From positions 7,688,001 to 7,752,000 of the forward strand of contig NZ_JAUSWW010000001.1 of NCBI RefSeq assembly GCF_030815415.1: a stretch of DNA of 64,000 nt, given 5' to 3'. Position 1 is the first letter of the stretch; each line of letters starts with the position of its first letter. This document shows, one piece after another, positions 25,465 through 33,776 of this stretch. The DNA comes from Streptomyces canus. GTDB taxonomy: Bacteria > Actinomycetota > Actinomycetes > Streptomycetales > Streptomycetaceae. The position numbers were made by a program, and so were the translations under genes. The notes under the pieces are model-generated. The model saw nothing but the letters and a program-made list of their open reading frames with translations, was not told the DNA's origin and did no database searches.

Positions 25465-25542
25465 CCCCCACAACTTCATAGCTCCACACAGCAGTTCACA
25501 TCTCGATCCAGCTGAGATTGACCCAGAAGAGAGAGCCGACCA

Positions 25543-26883
25543 ATGAAGATCAGCATCCGCAGAAGCAGGCGAGCCGCCGTGGCGGTCGCCCTGGGCTCCG
25601 TCCTCGCGCTGACCGCCACCGCCTGCGGTGACGACGGCAGCAGCACGGGTGACAAGGGCAACGAGGGCACCGGCACGGGCAAGATCGTCTTCTGGGACAA
25701 CAACGGTGGCGTCCGCACCGACATCTGGAAGGAGGTCATCGCCGACTTCGAGAAGGCGAACCCGAAGATCGACGTCGAGTACGTCGGCATCGCCTCCACC
25801 GACTACCAGTCCAAGGTCGACACCGCCATCCAGGCCGACAGCCTGCCGGACGTCGGTGGCGTCGGCGCGGCGATGCTCGCGAGCTTCTCCGCCCAGGGCG
25901 CCCTGGAGCCGCTGGACAACCGGCTCGCCAAGTCCTCGCTCAACGGCAAACTCAACGAGGACATGGTCGAGTCGCTGACCGCCGCCGGCGGCGGTGACGG
26001 CCGGCTCTACTCGATCCCCACCTCCGCGAACAACGGTGTGCTCTACTACCGCACCGACCTGTTCAAGAAGGCGGGCCTGGACGAGCCGACCACCTGGGAC
26101 AAGTTCTACAAGGCCGCGGACAAGCTCACCAACGCCGGCAAGAACGAGTTCGGCTACACCATCCGCGGTGGCGCCGGGTCCATCGCGCAGGCACTGGACG
26201 CGATGTACGGGCAGTCCGGGATCACGTCGTTCTGGAACGGCGACAAGACCACGGTCAACGACCCGAAGAACGTGGCGGCGCTGGAGAAGTACGCGGCCCT
26301 CTTCAAGAAGGTCACGCCGGCCGCCGACCTCAACAACGACTTCACCAAGATGGTCGCCCAGTGGGATTCCGGCACGATCGGAATGCTGAACCACAACCTG
26401 GGTTCGTACCAGGACCATGTGAAGGCGCTCGGGGTCGACAAGTTCCGGGGTATTCCGCAGCCGACCGGGCCCGACGGAAAGCGGGTCCAGGTCTCCAACC
26501 CCGTTGACGGCATCGGCCTGTTCAAGACCTCCAAGAACAAGGACGCGGCCTGGAAGTTCATCGAGTTCGCGCTGTCGAAGGCGGAGAACTCGAAGTTCAA
26601 CGAGTCCGCGGGGCAGGTGCCCGCGAACAACGACGCGGCGCAGGACGCGTGGATCTCGAAGGCCGAGCCGACCAAGCTGGCCGCGGCCGCGCTGACCGAC
26701 GGTTCCACCAGCATCGTCCAGCTGCCGTACTACCTGCCCGACTGGGGCACCATCTCGAAGGCCGACAACGAGCCGAACTTCCAGAAGGTGCTGCTCGGAA
26801 AGATGAGCGCGAAGGACTTCCTCGACACGCTGGCGGACCAGCTGAACGAGGCCCAGACCGAGTGGAAGTCGCAGAACGGCTAA
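25543..26883 (+). CDS. Sugar-binding lipoprotein of the pectin-locus CUT1 transporter
   Basis: A 446-residue extracellular solute-binding protein. The signal peptide starts KISIRRSRRAAVAVALG and ends at the lipobox LTATAC, with Cys28 lipidated. A Gly/Thr-rich linker follows, then the type 1 fold starting KIVFWDNNGGVRTDIW. It belongs to the class that binds oligosaccharides such as those taken up by CUT1 importers. No permease adjoins it, so the pair at 16623-18451 is the logical partner, about 7 kb upstream on the same strand. Its own 78-base upstream gap and its place between enzymes suggest a separate, highly expressed transcript. GAGAGAG precedes the ATG. Confidence 0.88.
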   Translation: MKISIRRSRRAAVAVALGSVLALTATACGDDGSSTGDKGNEGTGTGKIVFWDNNGGVRTDIWKEVIADFEKANPKIDVEYVGIASTDYQSKVDTAIQADSLPDVGGVGAAMLASFSAQGALEPLDNRLAKSSLNGKLNEDMVESLTAAGGGDGRLYSIPTSANNGVLYYRTDLFKKAGLDEPTTWDKFYKAADKLTNAGKNEFGYTIRGGAGSIAQALDAMYGQSGITSFWNGDKTTVNDPKNVAALEKYAALFKKVTPAADLNNDFTKMVAQWDSGTIGMLNHNLGSYQDHVKALGVDKFRGIPQPTGPDGKRVQVSNPVDGIGLFKTSKNKDAAWKFIEFALSKAENSKFNESAGQVPANNDAAQDAWISKAEPTKLAAAALTDGSTSIVQLPYYLPDWGTISKADNEPNFQKVLLGKMSAKDFLDTLADQLNEAQTEWKSQNG

Positions 26884-26937
26884 GAGCCAAGAGCACGGGT
26901 GGTTCGGGTAGTGGGGAGCTGCCGGCCGGTTGGGGCC

Positions 26938-26966
26938 GGTCGCGCAGTTCCCCGCGCCCCTGGGTT
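26938..26966 (+). repeat. CGCGCAGTTCCCCGCGCCCCT-type intergenic repeat, copy 2
   Basis: GGTCGCGCAGTTCCCCGCG followed by CCCCTGGGTT matches the copies at 7164 and 49692. It lies in the 103-base gap between the binding protein and the acetylesterase gene, ending about 20 bases before the latter's start codon, so it forms part of its leader. Confidence 0.75.
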
Positions 26967-26986
26967 GGTCAACGAAAGGCTTTCCT

Positions 26987-27784
26987 GTGTCCCTTACCCG
27001 CAGACAGATGACCACGGCGGCCCTTGCCGCTGTTCCCCTCACCATTGCGGCCTCCGGTACCGCTTCCGCCGGAATCCGCCGCCCCCGGACGATTTACATC
27101 GCCGGTGACTCCACCGCCGCCCAGAAATACGCCGACGCGGCCCCCGAGACCGGGTGGGGCATGGCGCTTCCCTTCTTTCTGCACAGAGACCGGCCCGTCG
27201 CCAACCACGCGGTGAACGGGCGCAGTTCGAAGAGCTTCGTCGACGAAGGCCGGCTCGACACGATTCTCGGGCTGATCCAGCCCGGCGACTTCCTCCTCAT
27301 CCAGTTCGCGCACAACGACGAGAAGTCCGCCGACCCCACCCGCTACACCGAGCCCTGGACGACCTACCAGGACTATCTGCGGCTGTACATCGACGGCGCC
27401 CGTGCCCGTGGTGCGCGGCCCGTGCTCGCGACCTCCGTGGAGCGCCGGAAGTTCGACACGGCCGCCAACGCCGTGCCGACCCACGGCGACTACCCGGCGT
27501 CGATGCGCGCCCTCGCCGAGCAGGAGCGGGTCGCGCTGCTCGACATCCAGGCGCTGTCCCTCGCCCTGTGGCAGAAGCTCGGGGTCGAGGAGACGAAGAC
27601 GTACTTCAACTGGACCGCGACCGAGCAGGACAACACGCACTTCAACCCGCCCGGTGCGATCGCCGTGGCGCGGCTCGTGGCGCAGGAGCTGCTGCGCACC
27701 CGGGTGCTGCGCCCGCAGGACGTGCGACGGCTCGACCAGGAGATCCCCACGTCCTGGATCACCTGGCCCGAAGCCACCGCGTAA
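26987..27784 (+). CDS. Rhamnogalacturonan acetylesterase, CE12 SGNH hydrolase
   Basis: A 265-residue secreted esterase that removes acetyl groups from rhamnogalacturonan I. Tat-like signal TRRQMTTAALAAVPLTIAAS at the N-terminus. SGNH blocks: the serine in YIAGDSTAAQ, glycine in AVNGRSSKSF, asparagine in QFAHNDEKS, and the Asp-His pair in DNTHFNPPG. TYFNWTATEQDNTHF is very characteristic of CE12 (YesT/RhgT-like). The GTG start is chosen for the GAAAGG ten bases upstream and because it begins the signal peptide. Its role fits beside the PL4 lyase at 39.4 kb, which acts on the same backbone. Confidence 0.88.
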   Translation: MSLTRRQMTTAALAAVPLTIAASGTASAGIRRPRTIYIAGDSTAAQKYADAAPETGWGMALPFFLHRDRPVANHAVNGRSSKSFVDEGRLDTILGLIQPGDFLLIQFAHNDEKSADPTRYTEPWTTYQDYLRLYIDGARARGARPVLATSVERRKFDTAANAVPTHGDYPASMRALAEQERVALLDIQALSLALWQKLGVEETKTYFNWTATEQDNTHFNPPGAIAVARLVAQELLRTRVLRPQDVRRLDQEIPTSWITWPEATA

Positions 27785-27815
27785 CCACCCCTGAACCGGA
27801 AGAGAGAGCCGCACC

Positions 27816-29147
27816 ATGAGCACACAGAAATGGCATGGGCATGACATAGCAGCCAAGGTGGCGCGTGCCGCCGCCGTCGTCGGCTGCACCGCCCTCGTGC
27901 TGACCGTCACCGGGCCCGGCGCCCAGGCGAGCGATCGTGACGTCGCCCGGCAGAGCCTCCCGGCCGGTGACGGCTGGGGTTCCTACGGGACGGGGACCAC
28001 CGGTGGCGCCGCGGCCGACGCCGCCCACGTCTACACCGTCTCCACCTGGGCCGAGTTCAAGGCCGCCCTGGCCGCCGGCGGAGACGCGCCGAAGATCATC
28101 AAGGTCAAGGGGACGATCGACGCCGTCTCGGAGGGCTGCGACGCCTTCGCCGCCGCCGGGTACGACTTCGACGCCTACCTCGCCAAGTACGCGCCGGAGA
28201 CCTGGGGGCTCGACACCGACCTCAGCGCCGAGCCCGACGACAGCCCCGAGGGGCTGCGCCGCACCTCCGCCGCCAACCAGGACAAGGCCATCAAGGCCAA
28301 CGTCCCCTCCAACACCACGATCATCGGCATCGGCAGGAACGCCGGGATCAAGGGCGCCAGCCTCCAGATCAAGGCCGTCGACAACGTCATCATCCGCAAC
28401 CTCGCCTTCGAGAGCCCCATCGACTGCTTCCCGCAGTGGGACCCGACCGACGGCGCCAAGGGCAACTGGAACTCCGAGTACGACACCGCCGTCGTCTACG
28501 GCTCCACCCACGTGTGGATGGACCACAACACCTTCACCGACGGCTCCCACCCCGACAGCGCCGCGCCGACCTACTTCGGCATGCTCTACCAGCAGCACGA
28601 CGGGGAGCTGGACATCGTCCGCGGCTCCAACTACGTCACCGCCTCCTGGAACGTCTTCACCGAGCACGACAAGACGATCCTGATCGGCAACAGCGACAGC
28701 GAGTCCACGGCGGTGGGCGACCGGGGCAAGCTCAAGGTCACCTTCCACCACAACCAGTTCTCCGACCTCGTCGAGCGCGCCCCGCGCGTGCGGTTCGGAC
28801 AGGTCGACTCCTACAACAACCACTTCGTGGCCAACGAGGACTACGCCTACAGCTTCGGCATCGGCAAGGAGTCCCAACTGGTCGCCGAGCACAACGCGTT
28901 CACGCTGCCGGAGGGGGTCAGCGCGGCCAAGGTGCTCAAGCGCTGGAACGTCTCCCCGGTCACCGCCGCCGACAACTACGTCAACGGCCGGCTCACCGAC
29001 CTGATCGCCGTCCACAACGCCGAGATCCCCGCCGAGACCCTCCAGTCCGGCGCCGGCTGGACGCCGACCCTGCGCACGAAGATCGACCCGGTCAAGAAGG
29101 TCCCCGGGATCGTCGGCCGCGGCGCCGGCGCCGGCCGCGTCTGCTGA
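27816..29147 (+). CDS. Secreted pectate lyase, polysaccharide lyase family 1 (second copy)
   Basis: A 443-residue PL1 enzyme. The signal region is hydrophobic residues about 14-38 (ARAAAVVGCTALVLTVTGPGAQA). The beta-helix motifs are SNTTIIGIGRNAGIKGASL, VIIRNLAFESPIDCF, HVWMDHNTFTDG, HDGELDIVRGSNYVTASW and EHDKTILIGN. The active-site string is ERAPRVRFGQVDSYNNHF. It is clearly a paralogue of the enzyme at 18657, with the same 'DVARQSLPAGDGW' mature start, so the two probably arose by duplication. GAGAGAG precedes the ATG. A hairpin terminator follows at 29151. Confidence 0.92.
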   Translation: MSTQKWHGHDIAAKVARAAAVVGCTALVLTVTGPGAQASDRDVARQSLPAGDGWGSYGTGTTGGAAADAAHVYTVSTWAEFKAALAAGGDAPKIIKVKGTIDAVSEGCDAFAAAGYDFDAYLAKYAPETWGLDTDLSAEPDDSPEGLRRTSAANQDKAIKANVPSNTTIIGIGRNAGIKGASLQIKAVDNVIIRNLAFESPIDCFPQWDPTDGAKGNWNSEYDTAVVYGSTHVWMDHNTFTDGSHPDSAAPTYFGMLYQQHDGELDIVRGSNYVTASWNVFTEHDKTILIGNSDSESTAVGDRGKLKVTFHHNQFSDLVERAPRVRFGQVDSYNNHFVANEDYAYSFGIGKESQLVAEHNAFTLPEGVSAAKVLKRWNVSPVTAADNYVNGRLTDLIAVHNAEIPAETLQSGAGWTPTLRTKIDPVKKVPGIVGRGAGAGRVC

Positions 29148-29150
29148 CAC

Positions 29151-29174
29151 CCGCCCCCTGAACGGCCGGGGCGG
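29151..29174 (+). terminator. Hairpin terminator after the second PL1 gene
   Basis: CCGCCCC (29151-29157) pairs perfectly with GGGGCGG (29168-29174) around a ten-base loop, starting three bases after the stop codon. Confidence 0.5.
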
Positions 29175-29276
29175 CCCGCACCGCACTCACCACCCCGAGT
29201 GCGCCCGCCCCGGCCCCCCACGGCGAGGAAACACCACGCACATCCCCGCAGAGCCGCACAGCCAAGGAGCATCGCC

Positions 29277-30407
29277 ATGCCCTCGCCCCACCGCCAACTC
29301 CCCCTGTCCAGAAGGGGATTCCTGACCGCGAGTGCCGGTGCGGCCGCCGCGCTCGGCCTCGCGTCCGCGCCCGCCTCCGCCGGCGGTCGGCGCCCCTTCG
29401 GCCGGTTCGGTTCCCCGGCCGCCCGGCTCACCCCGACCACGCTCTACGTCGACGCCCGGGGCCGCGGCGACTTCACCACCGTCCAGGCCGCCGTCACCAC
29501 GGTCACCACCACCGGGTACACCCTGGTCCTCGCCCCCGGCGTCTACCGGGAGACCGTCGCCGTCGCGGCCACCGCCACCGAGCTGACCTGGATCGGCGCG
29601 AGCGAGGACCCGCGGCACGTCGTCATCGTCTACGACAACGCGGCCGGCACCCCCAAGCCCGACGGCTCCGGCACCTACGGCACCACCGGCTCGGCCACCA
29701 CCCTGGTCCGCCCCGACGGCTTCACCGCCCGCTGGATCACCTTCGCCAACGACTGGCTGCGCGCCGACCACCCGGGCGTCTCCGGCACCCAGGCCGTCGC
29801 CATCAAGGTGCTGGGCGACCGCTCGGCCTTCCACCACTGCCGCTTCCTGGGCCACCAGGACACCCTGTACGCCGACTCCACCTCCCTGGCCGTCTTCGCC
29901 CGCCAGTACTTCTCGCACTGCTACGTCGAGGGCGACGTCGACTTCGTCTTCGGCCGGGGCACCGCCGTGTTCGAGCAGTGCCACTTCCGCACCCTGACCC
30001 GCACCGACCTGGCCTCCGCCCCGTACGGCTTCGTCTTCGCGCCGTCCACGGCGGGCGCCAACCCGCTCGGCTACCTGGTCACCAGGAGCCACATCAGCAG
30101 CGAGGCTCCCGACGCCCACTACAAGCTGGCCCGCCCCTGGGTGCCCAGCTCCGACCCCACTGCCCGCCCCGCCCTCACCGTCCGGGACAGCCGCCTCGAC
30201 GCGGGCATCGACGCGGTGGCGCCCTACGCCAACATGTCGGACAGCTTCCCCTGGCAGAACCAGCGTTTCGCCGAGTACCGCAACACGGGACCTGGCGCGG
30301 TGATCACGGTCCCCGAGAACCGGCCCCAACTCACCGACGAACAGGCCGAGTCGGCGACCCGCGCCGCCTACCTCGGCGACTGGCAGCCGTGGAAGCGGGG
30401 GTGCTGA
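29277..30407 (+). CDS. Secreted pectin methylesterase, CE8 (first of tandem pair)
   Basis: A 376-residue pectinesterase with a Tat signal (LSRRGFLTASAGAAAALGLAS). The catalytic motifs are GHQDTLYAD (Gln/Asp), GDVDFVFGRGTAVFE (nucleophilic aspartate) and LARPWVPS (arginine and tryptophan). It removes methyl esters from homogalacturonan so that pectate lyases can cut it. The ATG follows AAGGAGCATCGCC. The next gene starts one base after its stop and encodes a clear paralogue, sharing VIVYDNAAGTPKPDGSGTYG and PWQNQRFAEYRNTGPGAVI. Confidence 0.92.
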   Translation: MPSPHRQLPLSRRGFLTASAGAAAALGLASAPASAGGRRPFGRFGSPAARLTPTTLYVDARGRGDFTTVQAAVTTVTTTGYTLVLAPGVYRETVAVAATATELTWIGASEDPRHVVIVYDNAAGTPKPDGSGTYGTTGSATTLVRPDGFTARWITFANDWLRADHPGVSGTQAVAIKVLGDRSAFHHCRFLGHQDTLYADSTSLAVFARQYFSHCYVEGDVDFVFGRGTAVFEQCHFRTLTRTDLASAPYGFVFAPSTAGANPLGYLVTRSHISSEAPDAHYKLARPWVPSSDPTARPALTVRDSRLDAGIDAVAPYANMSDSFPWQNQRFAEYRNTGPGAVITVPENRPQLTDEQAESATRAAYLGDWQPWKRGC

Positions 30408-30408
30408 G

Positions 30409-31437
30409 ATGCGCCGACGCACCCTTCTCACCGCCGGTGCGGGCCTGTTCGCCGCAGGGGCCGCCACCCCGGCCTCCGCCACCGGTGCCCGCCGGGTCCT
30501 GCACGTCCGCCCCGGCGGCTCCGTCCAGGCGGCCGTGGACGCGGTCGACGGTCCGGGCTGGACGATCGTCGTGCACCCGGGGACGTACCGCGAGTTCGTC
30601 GACGTGCCCGCCGACAAAGCCGAGTTGACCCTGCGCGGCGCCTCCCGCGACCCCCGCGACACCGTGATCGTCTACGACAACGCGAACGGCACGCAGAAGC
30701 CCGACGGCTCCGGAACGTACGGCACCGCGGGCTCCGCCACCTTCACCTCGGCCGCCCCCGGCCTCACCGTCCGCGACCTGACGCTCGCCAACGACTGGCT
30801 GCGCGCCGACCATCCCGACATCACCGGGACCCAGGCGGTCGCCTCCTACACGTACGGCGACCGCACCCACTTCGACAACGTCCGGCTGCTCGCCCACCAG
30901 GACACCGTCTTCGTCGAGACGACCGCGCTCACCTCCTTCGACCGGCAGTACTTCCACCGCTGCTACATCGAGGGCGACGTCGACTTCGTCTTCGGCCGGG
31001 CCACCGCCGTCTTCGAGGAGTGCCACTTCCACACCCTCCAGCGAGACGTCACCTTCACTCCGAAGGGCATGGTCTTCGCCCCGTCCACCGCCCGCGCCAA
31101 CCCCCACGGCATCCTCGCCCTGCGCTCCCGCATCACCTCGGGCGCCGAGGAGGCGGCGTACAAGCTGGCCCGGCCCTGGGTCCCGTCGTACGAGACGACC
31201 GCCTGGCCGTCCCTCGTCGTGCGGGACACCCGGATCGGACCCGGCATCGACCCCGTCGCGCCCTACACCAACATGCGGGAGGCATACCCCTGGCAGACCA
31301 TGCGGTTCCGGGAGTACCGCAACTCCGGCCCCGGCGCGGTGATCTCGGTTCCGGAGAACCGGCCTCAACTGACCCGGGACCAGGCCGAGTCGCACACCAA
31401 GGCCACGTATCTCGGCGACTGGTGCCCGCGTGCGTAG
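30409..31437 (+). CDS. Secreted pectin methylesterase, CE8 (second of tandem pair)
   Basis: A 342-residue CE8 enzyme with a Tat-like signal (MRRRTLLTAGAGLFAAGAA). Catalytic motifs AHQDTVFVE, GDVDFVFGRATAVFEE and LARPWVPSY are complete. It lies one base after the first esterase gene and overlaps the following lyase gene by eight bases, so the three are cotranscribed and coupled. It probably arose by tandem duplication and may differ in substrate methylation pattern. Confidence 0.92.
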   Translation: MRRRTLLTAGAGLFAAGAATPASATGARRVLHVRPGGSVQAAVDAVDGPGWTIVVHPGTYREFVDVPADKAELTLRGASRDPRDTVIVYDNANGTQKPDGSGTYGTAGSATFTSAAPGLTVRDLTLANDWLRADHPDITGTQAVASYTYGDRTHFDNVRLLAHQDTVFVETTALTSFDRQYFHRCYIEGDVDFVFGRATAVFEECHFHTLQRDVTFTPKGMVFAPSTARANPHGILALRSRITSGAEEAAYKLARPWVPSYETTAWPSLVVRDTRIGPGIDPVAPYTNMREAYPWQTMRFREYRNSGPGAVISVPENRPQLTRDQAESHTKATYLGDWCPRA

Positions 31438-32695
31438 GGCTGCCGCCGCCCTCCTTGCCTGCGTGTGCCTGGCCTTCGGCTGGGCACCGCAGGCGGCCGC
31501 CGCGACCGAGCGCGGTCCCGTCGGCTGGGCCTCCGCCGGCACCGGCACCACCGGCGGGGCGGGCGGCACCGTCTCGACGGTGCACACCCGTGCCGAGCTC
31601 AAGGAGGCCCTCGCCAACGCCGGCGATCCCACCGCACCCAAGGTGATCCGGGTCGTCGGCGACATCAACGGCCATGAGGCGGAGGACGGTTCACTGCTCG
31701 GCGAACAGGACTACGCGCCCGGATACGACCTCGCCAAGTACATGTCCTGCTTCGGCGAGGACGGCACCACCTGGTCCGACACCCGCCACGACTACTGCAG
31801 ACAGCAGCGGCAGCTGCGCCAGACCGGGTCGAACAAGGCGAAGGCACAGATCCAGCTGACCGTGCCGAGCAACACGACACTCGTCGGTGCAGGCCGGGAG
31901 GCCCGGCTGCTCGGTGTCTTCCTGACGGTCAACACCGGCACGAACATCATCGTGCGCAACCTCCGCCTCGAGGCTCCCGTCGACCACTTCACCAGCTGGT
32001 CGCCCGACGACGGCACCCAGGGCAACTGGAACGCCCGCTTCGACGCGATGACCGTCATCACCGGCAAGAACATCTGGGTCGACCACTGCACCTTCACCGA
32101 CGGCCGCTTCCCGGACCGCGAGGCACCGCTCGGCTTCCACGGCGAGCACGTCCAACGGCACGACGGACTGCTGGACATCGAGGACGGCTCCGACTTCATC
32201 ACCGTCTCCGACAGCCGGTTCACCGACCACGACAAGGCGCTCCTCATCGGGTCGGGCGACGGACGCGGCGACCGCGACCGGGGGCACCTCAGGATCACCT
32301 TCGCCCGGAACCTCTTCACCGACATCATGCAGCGCGGCCCCCGCGTCCGCTTCGGACAGGTGCACGTCGTCAACAACGTCTACCGGGGCCGGGCACCTCT
32401 CTACGCGCTGGGCGTGGGCGTGGAGTCGGCGATCTACTCCGAGCGCAACGTCTTCCGATACGACCCGGGCCTCGCCCTGGCCGCCTACGGCGGCGAGCAC
32501 TTCCACGACACCGGCTCCTGGTCCAACGGCCGCCCGGCCAGGCTCGACGCGGTGGCGAGCGGCCTCGGACTGACCGACGACGTCGGCTGGGACCCGGCCG
32601 ACGTCTACGACTACCGGCCGCTCAGGTCCCCGGCGGCGGTCGAGCACCACGTCCTGACCCACGCCGGCACGGGGAGACCGTATGGCCACTCCTGA
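31430..32695 (+). CDS. Secreted pectate lyase, polysaccharide lyase family 1 (third copy)
   Basis: A 421-residue PL1 lyase starting at a GTG that overlaps the esterase gene. Signal peptide about 1-25 (AAAALLACVCLAFGWAPQAAA). The motifs are SNTTLVGAGREARLLG, IIVRNLRLEAPVDHF, IWVDHCTFTDG, HDGLLDIEDGSDFITVSDS, DHDKALLIGS and QRGPRVRFGQVHVVNNVY. It has two extra cysteines (SCFGED and DYCRQQ) in an insert at about residues 104-125, likely a disulfide. It overlaps the next gene by 14 bases. It is the third PL1 enzyme of the locus and more divergent than the first two. Confidence 0.9.
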   Translation: MRRAAAALLACVCLAFGWAPQAAAATERGPVGWASAGTGTTGGAGGTVSTVHTRAELKEALANAGDPTAPKVIRVVGDINGHEAEDGSLLGEQDYAPGYDLAKYMSCFGEDGTTWSDTRHDYCRQQRQLRQTGSNKAKAQIQLTVPSNTTLVGAGREARLLGVFLTVNTGTNIIVRNLRLEAPVDHFTSWSPDDGTQGNWNARFDAMTVITGKNIWVDHCTFTDGRFPDREAPLGFHGEHVQRHDGLLDIEDGSDFITVSDSRFTDHDKALLIGSGDGRGDRDRGHLRITFARNLFTDIMQRGPRVRFGQVHVVNNVYRGRAPLYALGVGVESAIYSERNVFRYDPGLALAAYGGEHFHDTGSWSNGRPARLDAVASGLGLTDDVGWDPADVYDYRPLRSPAAVEHHVLTHAGTGRPYGHS

Positions 32696-33731
32696 CAGCC
32701 TGTACCCGGAGTTGAGGAAGGAGCTCACCTTCCCGCTCGCCTGGGGCACGTCGCCGGTCCGGGACTTCAGCGACTGGCGGCTCCTGGCCCGGGCCAAGGT
32801 CGAGAAGCACCTCCTGGTGGAGCGGCAGGACGAGACACCGTACGCGCCGGAGTACGGCGTGCCGTCCCGAACCGACTCCTGCACCCGGGAGTTGGTGACG
32901 CTCTCCCTCACCCGGTACGAGCGCGTGCGGGGTGCCCTCCTCACCCCGCGCGGCCCCGGCCCCTTCCCCGCCGTGCTCCTCTTCCACGACCACGGGTCCG
33001 AGTTCGGCATCGGCAAGGAGAAACTCGTCCGGCCCTGGTACGACGAGACCCGGCTGGCCGCCGCCCAGGCGTGGGCCGACCGGTACTACAGCGGTCGGTT
33101 CGTGGGCGACGAACTGGCCCGGCGCGGATATGTCGTGCTGTGCCTGGACGCCCCGGGCTGGGGGGACCGCGGCCCGATCGCCTACGACCAGCAGCAGGCC
33201 CTGGCGAGCAACTTCTTCCATCTCGGCTCCTCGCTCGCCGGACTCATGGCCCGCGAGGACGCCCGCGCCGCCGGCTTCCTGGCCGGCCTGAAGCGCGTGC
33301 GCCGGGTCGCCGCCCTCGGCTTCTCCATGGGCGCCTACCGCGCCTGGCAGACCGCCGCGCTCAGCCACGACATCGCGGCCACCGCCGCCGTCTGCTGGAT
33401 GACCGGTCTCAGGGAAATGATGGTGCCCGGCAACAACACGCTGCGCGGGCAGTCGTCGTACTACATGCTCCACCCGGGACTCTCCCGGTTCCTCGACTTC
33501 CCCGACGTGGCGAGCATCGCCGCCCCCAGGCCGATGCTCTTCTTCGACGGCGGGCTCGACCCGCTGTTCCCCGCCGACGGCGTCCGAGCCGCGTACGACA
33601 CGCTGCGCGCCGTCTGGCACTCGTGCCACGCCGAGGAGCGGTTGCGTCTGAAGACCTGGCCCGATCTCGGCCATGTCTTCGTCGACCGCATGCAGGACGA
33701 GGTCTTCCACTGGCTCGACCACGTCCTCTGA
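32682..33731 (+). CDS. Alpha/beta hydrolase of the dienelactone hydrolase/acetyl esterase type
   Basis: A 349-residue hydrolase without a signal peptide. Nucleophile elbow LGFSMGAYR (Ser near residue 216), acid in FDGGLDPLFPADG and histidine in WPDLGHVFVD complete a catalytic triad. It resembles the large Abhydrolase_7/CE7-like esterases found in plant-polymer loci. It overlaps the PL1 gene by 14 bases, so it is made together with extracellular pectin enzymes. A plausible role is removal of acetyl or feruloyl groups from imported oligosaccharides, but no substrate can be read from the sequence. Confidence 0.8.
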   Translation: MATPDSLYPELRKELTFPLAWGTSPVRDFSDWRLLARAKVEKHLLVERQDETPYAPEYGVPSRTDSCTRELVTLSLTRYERVRGALLTPRGPGPFPAVLLFHDHGSEFGIGKEKLVRPWYDETRLAAAQAWADRYYSGRFVGDELARRGYVVLCLDAPGWGDRGPIAYDQQQALASNFFHLGSSLAGLMAREDARAAGFLAGLKRVRRVAALGFSMGAYRAWQTAALSHDIAATAAVCWMTGLREMMVPGNNTLRGQSSYYMLHPGLSRFLDFPDVASIAAPRPMLFFDGGLDPLFPADGVRAAYDTLRAVWHSCHAEERLRLKTWPDLGHVFVDRMQDEVFHWLDHVL

Positions 33732-33776
33732 CCCACCGTCCCCCTCCCCATCCGTACGAGAAAAGGACCGCACTCC

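Noticed and set aside
23428..27045. Very long open frame on the minus strand (about 1,200 codons) opposite the PL1-CE8, lipoprotein and acetylesterase genes
   Set aside because: It lies antisense to three genes with clear domains. Its translation is repetitive Val/Gly/Arg/Asp without domains, as expected from high GC at the third codon position.
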